DNA of 64,000 nucleotides from Scortum barcoo (taxonomy: Eukaryota; Chordata; Actinopteri; Centrarchiformes; Terapontidae): NCBI GenBank assembly GCA_023238725.1, contig CM041554.1, positions 18,338,050-18,402,049 of the forward strand, written 5' to 3'. Position 1 is the first letter of the stretch; each line of letters starts with the position of its first letter. This document shows positions 23,401 to 35,400 of the stretch, one piece after another. The notes under the pieces are model-generated. The model saw only the letters and a list, made by a program, of their open reading frames with translations, was not told where the DNA came from and searched no databases. The position numbers were made by a program, and so were the translations under genes.

Positions 23401-26400
23401 GTGTCCTGAACCGCTCTCGCCCCCCCCCCCCACCACGTGAGTTGCCCTGAGACTCAACATTCAACAGTAGACGTGTGAGAAGTGTTGACACCCCGTCATT
23501 GAGCAGCAGCAACAGTGAGGTCCACGGGCTGAGCTGTGGTAAAATGCTTTTTTTTTTTTTTTTAAATGCTCTGTTGTGAAACTTGTGGCTGAAGAGTGTA
23601 GCAGGCCTGCTCATGTGCCATACAAGGAGCAGGTTGTAGTCGTGTAACCACAGTGGTATGCCTGTTCTGTCCAGAGCGTTATAATAAAGATATTTTAACA
23701 TGAAATTTTGCTTCTCTGTCTTTTGGGAGAAAGAAAAAATCCAAATAGCAGATTGCATTTTTTTGCTCAGCACACATTCAAGTTAATTAAATCTTTAATT
23801 TCATTTGTTTCATATTGTCATGTTCCTACCAAGAGGTCTGAAGTTAATGTAATTTCTTGGTGAGCTTGTGCAATTCATTATTTAACACTAGCCATGGATG
23901 AACAAGGCAAAAAAAAAAAAAAAAGTGCCCTGAGAGTACAAAGCTGTTCTCTCCACCTCGAGGCGGTGATTTGACCCATGTCTTGTTGCTGTGGTGCCAT
24001 TGTCACTGCAGACGGCTCCACGTGGTAACATGCCCTGGCTCGGCCCGCTTTTCCTCTCTTAGAATGATCTCCCTTGTCTTGTAGCCAGCTGGGTCATCGC
24101 TTTCCCTGTTTGAAAAAAAGAAAGGAAGGGCGAGGAGGAGGAGGTGAGCAGGAGCGGATGCACGTCAAAAAGGAGAATGGGGCAAGGAAGCCGAGAGACA
24201 GTGAGACAGATAGCCCGGTGGAAGCGAGATGAGAGTGAGAGAGTGCGTTTTAAGCAGGAAGGATTTGGTGTTCCCGTCTTATCTCTCCGCCCGAGCGACT
24301 CCAGCGTGAAGTGTCCTGTTAGTCGGAGAGGTCCTGGATCGTCTTGATGAACAAAGTCCTCACCGGCCCATGCTGCAATGTGTTCCCCTGTGGCCTGTTT
24401 GCTCCGTCAAAACACTCGCAGAGAGATTCAGTTGCACCGGACAGATAACGATCCACAGGGTTGTGATTAACATTGACTCACTGTGTGATTACATCAGAAG
24501 AAAAGGGTTCAAATTGATATTTTCCAACAAAACATAATGGTATTTTCTGTCTCATCCTTATGTGAATCATGAGCTGTAGCTTTAAATGGACCACAACCAG
24601 CTATAGTTCCCAGCCTACATCCTCTTTTATGAATAGACGTACCGCATGTGTTAGAGTGACAACACAGGGCACTAGAATGAGTCATTTTCTCAACATCTTA
24701 GACTGAGTGTACTATCAGAGGTTGTCTGCATGCTGTTTGTGTTCAGCTGCAACCATCTGTGGCTCGGCGCTTTGTTTATGCCTTCTCAAGCCTCGCTGCC
24801 CCGTCCACTTTGGATCTGCATGCCAGTAAATTTTGGCTCTGTTATTTGTTGGTGACCGCGTTTGTGCTTACGCAGATGTTTGGAGGACGGGCAGGGATGA
24901 GCGTTGGGTGGGTCAGCACTGGGTCGGGGTGTGTGTGTGCGCGGGGGGCAACAACAAGCTAGGTGCGCTCCCTGTCCCGTGGACGTGCTGAGCAGGCAGT
25001 TGGCATCTCCAAGCGCGCACCGACACAAACACAGAAGCACTCATGCACAGAGGGAGGGAAGTTGCTAGGAGATGTGCAACAAACCCTCTAATGACTCAGA
25101 GCTGTGAGGTTTCAGATCTAATTGGCTGCCTTCTTTTCCCTTTTCTTTGTGATCAGTTAAAAATGCATTAGCAGGCAAACGAGCCATTTTCCTCTCTCAT
25201 CCTCTCGACAGCAAGAGAAGTCTACGCTCGAATTGAAAAGCATCATTGCTGCTAATTACCTGTTAACAGCGTCATCCAATAGGGTGGTGTAGAGGAGAAC
25301 TGGAGAGAGTATGCAGCAGCCTGAGGATACGTCTGCTTTCTCCATCAATGTGATGTACATATGCGAAGTGAAGCGCGTGCGTGTTTGCATTAATGTCAGC
25401 CGATAGCTTTGCTGGCCTTTGTTTGTTTTGTTCACATGTATTTCATCCGTGAGCTCGAAGCCAGCTGTGTTTGTCCTTGACGACAACACGGTTCGCCCAC
25501 GCTGCCATGTTAAGCCCACATGCACGGAGTACAGTAGCGCTGGCTCGGGGCATCTTCATCTCATTGTGAGTTGGGTTATTTATAGTGAGCCAGGCATTGA
25601 GTCAGATGTGCACCGCCACTGCACTTCTCTATCCTCCAGCATGGGTACATATGCTCCGCTGCCCCTTCTCCTCCTTTTCTTCACACACATCTCCTGCAGA
25701 GAGAGCTATCACAAGACTTATCGGCCCCCGATCACAAGAGCCACTCTGTCATGTAAGGTCAAGGGTTAGTCATACCCAAAGGTGTGGAGGGGGGCTGAGG
25801 GGGAAGCTTACATGGGACAAGGCCTAGCAGCCAAAAAAAGAGCATATTACATCACTAGTGATGTACACTACTGTATCTTCTCATCGCTCTCCTCATGTTG
25901 TCTCTTTATTATTCTCTTTAACTTCACAGTCTTTTCTTTTCTCTTGTAAGCTCTGAGTCACAGAAAGAATAACTGACAGAGGAAAGCACCAGGGATGTGT
26001 GGAAACACAAAGCAAAAGTAGGATGGAAATGAGGGAGCATGAAATTAGTGAAGAGTGTCAGAAGCGAGTCGCAGGATTAAAAAGGAAAGCAACAAAAGGG
26101 ATAACTCAAGCGGCAAAGTTCCTCATACACAGTGCAATAGAGACAGTAAATATGTGAAGAGGAGCGCGAGAAAGGCAAAGAGGGTAAGAGAGAAAAAAAG
26201 TGAAACACTAGATTGGGCAAAGTGAGGTGGGCGTTGTGGCAATAACTGACTGAGGAAACAGTTGGAAGACAGTTGAACGTTCCCAGCCAGACTCAGCTGC
26301 AACTGGCCTTCGAACAATGCAGATAGTTTCACATATTCATTTGGCAACCAAGATGACGTGCTGACACCATAAGGAGATTAAAGGACCTTTTAGACATTGG

Positions 26401-29400
26401 TCCAGGAGTCCAGTGGCCCTGCACAAGCTCTATATGAAGGACTGTTAACATTTTGCATTGAAAGTCAAATAGCTCAGTCCAATGTCAGGATGTACTCTTG
26501 CTCCAGCTTGCCCTCGCTCAAAGTCTGGTGCCATATGTGTTTTTTTATATATATTTTCTTTACTTCATAGCTAGACAATAGAGCTGCAGAGTACAGCAAG
26601 CTAAATGACAATTTCTTCACTAAAAGTCATATAATTATTCATTATTATATGGGTTCTCTGTATGAATGATTGTAAGTTTAATTTAATTAAAATATTTGTG
26701 TGTTTACATGCTGATGTTTGAAGGTTGGTTCTTTTGTCTCCAGTTTTTATTATGGAATATAGTTTTATGTTGTTTTTTCCATGGTTTTAATCTATGGGTA
26801 TACATTTTTTATGTTCTGGTAATCGGATTTACTGGGATGGGAACACTTTATATATCTACAGATAATTAAATTGAACTTAGGAACTCTGTGCTTTCAGTGA
26901 TCTGTGCCCAGATTATTGTCTCAAAATCAGTTTACAGATGGCGCTCATCAGTTGATATTTTGAATAATTGTGGTTTCCAAAGTTTCTCTTTCTTTGCAAA
27001 TGAATGTCTCAAGATGGCTAATTACTTTAATCTGATGAGATTTAATTGCATGCTATCAATCACTGACAGAGGGGAAAGAGTCATACTTCCTATTTGAAGA
27101 GTTGTCGCTATGAATGAAAGTTTTGTCTCTGCTACTTATAACAAAGCAACAAAAGCAGTCCACTTCAGGTCCTTTATTATTTAGTTACTCATAATGGTGT
27201 AACACAGTAAGTCAAGTTTGTGAAACGATGTAAGACGACAGTCACATCGTCTCTGCTGACCTAAAATAAACAGTGAGTTGTAGATGTGTCTGTCTGTGCT
27301 GTTGTTAGCATGGGATTCACCTTGGCCATCTGGACGCCTGGTCTCTAATCTGCCCCTCTAATTATCAGTAATCTGAACAGTCAGCCTTGTCCTTGGTGCT
27401 GCAGTCGTGGGCAGGTTTGGACTCTGCAGTCCAGGAGAGGAGAGGCAGGTGGCGTGGAGGGGGGTTGGGGCGGTGGGGGTTGCAGACTCGGCTGAAGCTG
27501 AGGGGTGCCAGGACGGGCTTTAGGGTGCTTAGGCAGGCTGGTTACGGGTTGTGGTGGCCTGGCGGCGGCTCAGAGCATTTAAAGTGGGGGAAGATAAAGA
27601 GGAGGCATGTGGAGCAGGTGAACCAGCAGGACACTTGGTTTGGACGCAGATTTGTGCAAGCCGGCAAAAATAAAAAATCATTTAATCGTCTTTTCTGCTC
27701 CCAAATGGATTGAAAAACCGTACCTGCTGGTTAGTTATAAAAAGCTGGCTCACATCTTTCTTTCCAACACCTCCCTCCTTTTTCCCCCTCTCTTTCCTCT
27801 AACCTCTACTCCCTTCTTTGCTTTTCTTACTCGGCGGCAGCTCCCCGGTCTCCAGCTGTTTATGTCACGCATTTCCTCGACATTATGTAGATTGACAGAT
27901 TTGTAATTGCTCGGAGACTTGTGAGTATACTCCAGTGATTTTGTATCTGGGCGTTGGTGCTTTTGCCCAGGCGTGTAAAGTTAGTCGGAAGACTACAGCA
28001 TTACCACGTCTGATTACGCCCCCATATGTATTTGCTCTGACGGCAATCAGAGAGGAAAGACAATGAATAAGAAGTCTGTAGGTGGTGAGACACACTCTGT
28101 TATTAGGCGCCATAACGATCATTTCACAAAGCAGATGTTGGATATCTGAACTGAATACTGGGTAATTAGATATAAAACACGCAGTAATTGCCAAAACTAT
28201 GTAGCGTGAGTTCCCTTCAGAGCAGCACGATAGAGCCATATGTACGACTTCACACTCTGGATAAAAGGCGGCTCTCAGTCTGAGGGACATTACTATGCAT
28301 TTGTGTAGCTCTGGCTCCTTCACATCATTGTGGCGTTACCATGGAGATGATGCTGTCCTCTTGTTTGCCAGTCTCCCCAGCCTCGGGTCACAACACCTGT
28401 CAGCAGCCACGGTGAATTTTAAATAGTACCCGCAGGCTGATTGACCTGGTCATATTCAAGCCAACTCAGGAGCGGCTGATGCATTCAGCTTTATCCCACA
28501 TTCATACACTGTGAGGTATTGAAGTTGAACTGAAATGACAATGTTTTCCTCACTCTGTTTGTGTAAGGAAATATAAACTTCAGAGACTGTAGCTATTTTT
28601 CAAAAGATAACATATTTGTGGAAAGGGTGTCTATACATTGTCCTGAATAAACAAGCACAGATACGAGACAGTTTTTTCCACATAGCTACCTTTAGGAATT
28701 TAACCCTCATGTTGTGTTCATTTCATTTCATGTTAAACAATTTTGTGTTCCCGGTCAAAAATGACCGTTCCATTAAGACTCATCATAAAAACTATAATAA
28801 TACATATATTATCACTATTTTTTTGTGTTAGATTTTTTTATCAACTTAAATTCTTGTGAACATTACAAGTTTTGAATTTCTATTTGTTATTCATGGCCTG
28901 TATGCCTCATTGATCTGAGCTTATACATCTTGAATTTGAGTTCTAAAAAACATAATTTCTGGATTGTTTTGACTTTAAGAAATAATCAGATGAAACACAG
29001 AATACTGTTTATCACAGACTACTTTGGGTCAAAGTTACCAACGACATTTGTTTTTGAAACCATTTAAACCATTATTTTTAAACAGTCACATGTAAAGTAA
29101 TACCTGTTGTGTTCCTGGTCAAAAGTGACCGATTGATTGCATTTATGGCACGTTACGTTTGTTTTCACATCAGTTATTTCTTGGTCTGGATTATAATGTG
29201 TCATCATCAGCTTCTGACACTTCCTCCTCTAATCCATCCTCACTGCCAGTTTCCTGGCCTCTCTCCTCCTCACCAGTGTGGTGATCAAATATATAATCAA
29301 GAGCCTCACTTACGGTATATCGGCCTGTCATGGTGCTGTAACATAATGAACCATGAGCAAGGCCTCATAAAAGCATTATATACCAAAGCTACGAGAAAAG

Positions 29401-32400
29401 TTCAGTATTATTGAAACTACGTTGCAGCCTGTCTGTGAGAGCTGCCAACAGGTGTTGAAACTCTACTGGGCAAAGGTTCGTGTAGTTGTTGCCAGGGAAT
29501 CCAAAGTGTGTGTGTGTGTGTGTGTGTGTGTAAAAGTGCGTTTGTGCACATGCACGTGTGTGTGTGTGTGTTCATCTAACAAATGAGGATGTACCTGAGC
29601 TCACTTTTATACACTAATTGTCGTCTCCCCCATTCATTTCGAATGACCAATCATTACTTAAATGTATGTATTTAAATTAATACAGTTTATTTTGTGTGTT
29701 GAAATCCTCTTTGTGGACAAAGTCATGGAACTCTTAAGGTCAGTCTGATCAAATTAAGGTACATTTATTCAGAGATAAAACTTTTAAATCGGTCAAATTT
29801 GACCAGAACACAACATGAGGGTTAAGACATCTGTCACTTTGCAACACTGAGCACTTGAACAAACCCAACAAGCCGTAAAAAATGTAGTTCAACATTTTTG
29901 GAAGTACACTTGTTTACTTTTTTCCTGAGAGTTAGGTAAAAAGACTGATACCACTCTGACTCCAGCAAGTTACTGGTCTTATCCAAGAAATAAGCTGGTA
30001 CACAGCTCCCGTAGAGTATTGAATTGTTGATTTATGCTTACATAAACCATACGAAAACGTGACCAAATTCTGAAAAAAACAGGCACATTTCCAGTTCAGT
30101 GGTAAACATATCATTAAAATTTCCAATGTTATTATCTATGTATAAAAAAAGGGAACAATTCTGGTTTAATGTATTTTTAGAGCCATTGCTCCTCCTCTGT
30201 CTGCTCTTCTTCACTCTTCTTATGTACCCTTGACACTGGGTACTTATTTGTACCCTCAGGCATGTGCATACTCACTCTCCCCTGATTTGTTTGTCTGAAA
30301 AATACCATTTTATTGCCAGAAGTGTTGCTTATGAAAAACAGGTCCAATATTTAATTCAGTGTGAATCAGTCATATATCTGTACTCAGGATTCACCAGCTT
30401 CCACGGTTTTATTTCTTACATTTCAAGGATACTCAACTCAGCCTGCAGGTTAAAATCTACCTGCTAAAAGAAATAGTAAAAACTTTAAATCTGAAAGTAA
30501 AATGGACATTTTACCTGAATTTTCTGTATTTTGCCTAACACAGTGTCTACTGATGCTGTACCCTGACATTTTGAAGAAATGGTACAACCTTTACTGCCAT
30601 TGATACCTTTTGCCCCCTTTTGCCTTGTATCTTAAGGTCCAATAATTATCCCTAGAGGGTACATTAGTGCGGATTGAACCTTGAGGGACAAGAATCACGC
30701 CCCTATTTCTAAAAGTGGTCTTACTCCCCTAATTTTTTTTCTCTTTTCTTCATTCCTTCTTCCTTCTTTCTTTCTTTCCTTTTCTTTACCTTTCAACCTC
30801 ACTCTTTTACACTCTCCTTGTTTCATTTGCCTTTAAATTTGGTTAACATATTTCCATTGCTTGCCTCATTTTTGTATTGTATCTCAAAAACATTGTTAGG
30901 ACTAATAAATTGGCCGGCATCATCATATCATATCTTTACCATACTTCCACCTACCTTCCTCTCCAATCCAGCCAACCTGAAAGAACATTTGTGGTGATGT
31001 TATGGATTCACTTTCAGAAGTTTTATCTAAAACTAGTTTTATCTAAAATTAGTGTGAGAAGTAGCTAGTTAGTAGAAGATTGATATGAAGTTGTTAGAGC
31101 TGGCTTTTGGCCAAAACAAGCACAACACAACTGAGACATCAGCCCAGTAGGCTCTGCTGCCTGGTCTTTCCTGCCACGTAAAATATTATTTTTAGCCTGT
31201 TTTTAATTAATTGTTGAAAACTGGGACATTTCTAGGGACAGACTCTTGTGGGATAGGCTGCCAAAATTAGGACTACCCCCCCCCCCGGTTCGCAAGTCTT
31301 ACAGGTGCTGTTTCCTTCAGACAGAGTCTTGTTAGCTTTTACCCCTGTGTCATTTGTTACGCTAAGCTAAACTAACTGGCTGCTCCCGTAACTTCGTATT
31401 ATTTTACTGACAGGAGCATAGTATTGATCTTCTCCTTTAACCCTGCAAAAAAGCAAATAAGAAATTGTCCTAAAAGACTGACCTGTTCCTTGAAGTTTGT
31501 GTTCCACTTTGCTAGCCTGACTTGTTGACTTCTCCTCGGGTTTAGCTCGTTAGCTCTGATTTCCAATTTCAACACCTGCTGAGTCACTGAGGTTGTGTTT
31601 GTCTCTAGCTCTGGTGTCTACGGTCTGAGTATCAACAGATCATCTGAAATTCATTTGTAAATGCAAAACAAACAAACAAAAACTAAATCCAAAACAAAAA
31701 TGGAAGAAAGTTTTTTTCCCTTTTTTTTTGTTTCCAAATGAAAATTTTTCTTTTGTTTGTGAACCAAAAAAAAAAAGATAAAACAGACCATGTAATTTAG
31801 TTTCTTCATTTGAAACAAATAACAGATTTTTTGAAATTACAAATATAATAAAGATAATTTGATAATACCCAGACTGTCTAGCCTGCATTAGCTGCCTCTC
31901 TTTCATGAGTCCAGGTGTGGTTATAGGAAATTACCAGACTTTCAAAATTCACATCCACACAGTCTCTATACACAGAGTAAGATAGGGTGTTATTAAGCTA
32001 ACGAACCACAGACACATTTTATTGCCCCTCCACACAAATTTTGTGCCAGTCAAATTACCATAAATATGCACAGGTAGAGACAAACACCAACAATATAGTC
32101 ATGTCTCAGTTTCTTAGCAGAAATGTATTATTATTATTATTATTATTACCATTTTTTAAAGCTTAAATGTGAATGCACCTGCTATATGTTTACATTAGTT
32201 TTGGATCATAACATGCAATAATTGTGGGTCTTTTTCAATACCTTGTCATGCGTTATTTTGCCTGTACATAAGAAAACACAGCCAGCTATGATTCAAGTGA
32301 AATGTAAAGATCCAGGTGGAGGGAAAAAACACGCCGTACAGGAGACATTTTGTGACAGATGTGCTAAACCCTGGCAACAGTGACACATTAGAGTTGTTAA

Positions 32401-35400
32401 TAGCAGTAATGATGGCAACGGAGTGATGTGTCACACTGAACAGATGGGAGAGACTGATAAAGAGGAGAGAGGATGTGTGAGAAAGTGCTTCGGCTTTTGC
32501 ATATATCCCTGGAGAAGTGTCCCGGGGAAAAGGGTTGAGTGCTCTCTTTCGCTGCTCTCCTCCATAAGGCTTAGTGGTGGAGGAAAGCACGGAGCCCATC
32601 CCCCAGTGGATTATTCCTCCGACACTGCTAAGCCCCCGTACTCCCACGTCCAGGCCGCCTTCAAACACATCTGTTCATTATGAGAGACATTGAATGCACC
32701 GAACATACAAACAGTGGAGAACATGCTCCTGACAACCCCTCCTTCCCCTACATCTCCTTTTTCTCTCTCCGTCTTTATCTGTCCTTCTTTCAAACGCCCG
32801 CGCACACACATGAGAACTCCCACACCTACACGTACAGTACGCGCACACGTGCTTACGCATGCACGCACAAACACACAAGACAACACTCCCTGAGCTCTCA
32901 CACACGGGCTTGTGCACTTTCTGTCACACACAGTAACACATACACACGCTCGTAATCAGGTATTCAGAAAGCCAAGGCAGTGGGAGAATATTCTGTGCCG
33001 CCTCCATTTGACACAAGCAGCTTTTCCCGTTATATAAGACAGGTTACCGTGACGATGAGTCCCCGTCGAAGGAAAGAGTGCAGGGCCTTGTGCGTCTTTG
33101 TATGTTGGTACACATGTGCATGTGACAGCTGCTGCTGTGTGTGTGCGGCATATCGTACCTACATATATCTGCATGAGCACATATGGGAGGCTGTGAGAGA
33201 GCAGACCACAGATTTTTTCAGACGCCGTAGCATGTGTGCGCGATTTGATAGTGTGTGACTGTGACTCTATTGGATGATGCAGTGCATAAGCGGCATGCAT
33301 GCAGGACTGTCACTGACGTTTGAGTTGGGTTTCAGGCCATGCCCAAGCTCAAGTGGAAGAATTTGAAAATGTTTATGTGCTGGACTGTTTTTTTTTTTTT
33401 TTTTCCACAGACCATTTTCTGATTGTTTTCTACAAGTTCAAGGAAAAGGCTCAGATCTCTTCTGTCCGGCTTTACAGCTTTACACCATTTCCTCCTGAGG
33501 CATTTTGAAAGGCTGTTTACTGTTTACAGAGCAGGCGTGAAGAATAGAGCATGTCGGGATCCTCTGTAATGGTCACATGACAAAGAGAGCACGAGAATGC
33601 ATAAGGCTCATATGTTAGAGTAAGATTTAGTGTCTCTGTTTTCCCAGTCCACCCTACATACAACATAAAACGGGCAGTGGTGTGTGTGTGTGTCCTCTGT
33701 GCTCGAAATCCCAGGATTAGGGCGAAATGGAGGGCCCAAAAAAAAAAAAAAAGGAAAAAAAAGACGCATTTTGAAATTTATCCGCTTTAGTGTGGACATG
33801 GGCTAAGTTTGCTGCGACTTGCTCAGCCAATCTGAGGCTGTGTACCATCACATAGATACCGAGAATCACTGGTTTATAAAAAAAAAAAAAAATAGGCAAG
33901 AGAAAAGGGAAGATTCAAAATGGTTGATGGGCTTTCAAATACCAAGACGTACAGAGTGTGCACGTGCCACTCCAGCTATTCGGAGAAGTCGCACCGCAGC
34001 AACTGTACTCTCTGTACTCACACAGAGATGAGATGGAAAATCAACATACCGTGAAAAATGGCTTGTCAAGCTTCAGTCAGGAGGCTTCACACACCATCCG
34101 TTCAGCCGCTGTATTCCTACCAGGATAATGTACAGAAATGCAAGGGCAAAATGGACTTCTGAAATTAAACAAAAATGTCCTCCAGTCTCCTTATCTCTCA
34201 TTTCCCCTTCTCTTCCTCCCGCCGAGCTACTCTCTCTGCTAATTTCTGTTTCCATAAGGCTCCGTCTTGCTCTTGTGCCAGCGTGTGTGTACTTTTGTGC
34301 TCCTGGAGACAAAAACTGTAAAGCTTGATGCTGAGGTGCTTGTTTCTGTGCCAGCCACACACTACTGACACACTTTGATAAGGCAAACAAAAAAGAAGTA
34401 AAATGTAATAAAAAATGTTGTGCAAGGCTCCGGTAGAACAGTGAGTATGAATATTCGACTAATTCTCTCACTTATCAGTCTTTAAAGGACTGACATTTTC
34501 ATTTGGTCATTGGCTTTCATGAAAGAAAAAAAGATTTTCAAAAATTATACAACCCATGTCTGCACAGTAAATATGAAGGTATTGCAGTCAGCTGGTTAGT
34601 TTAGCAGGCTAGCCTAACTCTGTTCTTCAGTTTTTGTACAGAGTAATAAACTAGATATGGTGTGTTCATTGATAAGCTTTAGGAGCCCTGTTCAGCAGTT
34701 TGTTACACTTGAACAGAGGCACGCTAGCTGTTTCCTCCTGTTTCCATTCTTTATGCTAAGCTAAGCTAAGCTGCTGACTCTAGCTTCATGTTTCTAGTAA
34801 AGACATAAGAGAGATTGTCAGTCTTCAATTTAAAGTCCTCTAAGTTATTGTAACTTATCATGATTCAATTTTCACACACCTCCAATTCTTTCTTCCTGCT
34901 GCAGGTTTCTCTGCATTTTCCAAGGCAACGACCTCTGACCCCCCAGCTTTGACAGAAGTGGTGACCTTTGAACCTGCTGAATCAGCCACGGTGGAGCCCA
35001 GCAGCACTGGCCGAACCCAAAGCCTTCCAGAGACCAGCAGCTGCACGGTGCTGGACGTGCGAAACCCGGTGGCCCTGGGCTCGCCTCCCCCTCTAACGCC
35101 TCCTCTTCCCCCTCCACCTCCTCCTGCTGCAGACTGCCCCGACCTGCCACCTCTGTCGCCTCCAGTCCTGCCTCCACCTCTGCCACCATCCAAACCTTCC
35201 TCTACCTCCAGTCGTCCTCCTCCCCCAACACCACCTCCCGCTGAGAGCCCCAAGCATCCAAAAACCCTCAACTTAAAGACCCTGCCGCGCCCCACCGCCA
35301 AGGAGAACGGTGGCCCCCCGCTGGGGGAGGACGAGGAGGAGGAGGAGAGGAAGATGCTGGAGGAAGATCTGAAGAAATGCATTGAGGACTTCAAAAAGAT

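Larger units (their letters stand above)
28704..29821 (-). mobile_element. piggyBac-type deletion derivative with TTAA target sites
   Basis: A 1118-bp element with perfect 16-bp terminal inverted repeats: 'ccctcatgttgtgttc' at 28704-28719 and its complement at 29806-29821. It is flanked on both sides by TTAA (28700-28703 and 29822-29825), the piggyBac target duplication. Just inside each end is a GGTCAAAnnTGACC-like palindrome (near 28750 and 29790), with a third at 29118. Inside, on the - strand, lies the start of a transposase reading frame (29191-29331) and a GT microsatellite. Most of the transposase is gone, so it cannot move by itself. Confidence 0.85.
20851..34904 (+). other. Large kctd intron (long form)
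   Basis: A 14-kb intron with no further exon recognised. It contains homopolymer and A-rich runs (21578-21620, 23180-23200, 23548-23565), a piggyBac-derived element (28704-29821), CA- and T-rich low complexity near 32.8-33.4 kb, and short element fragments at 29885-30010, 31180-31470 and 34589-34850. The stretches 24.0-26.4 kb and 27.3-28.5 kb are repeat-poor and are the places to look for conserved enhancers. KCTD8 and KCTD16 also have very large introns in mammals. Confidence 0.55.

Noticed and set aside
29109..29414. 101-codon + strand ORF in the piggyBac element
   Set aside because: Antisense to the recognisable transposase remnant on the - strand.
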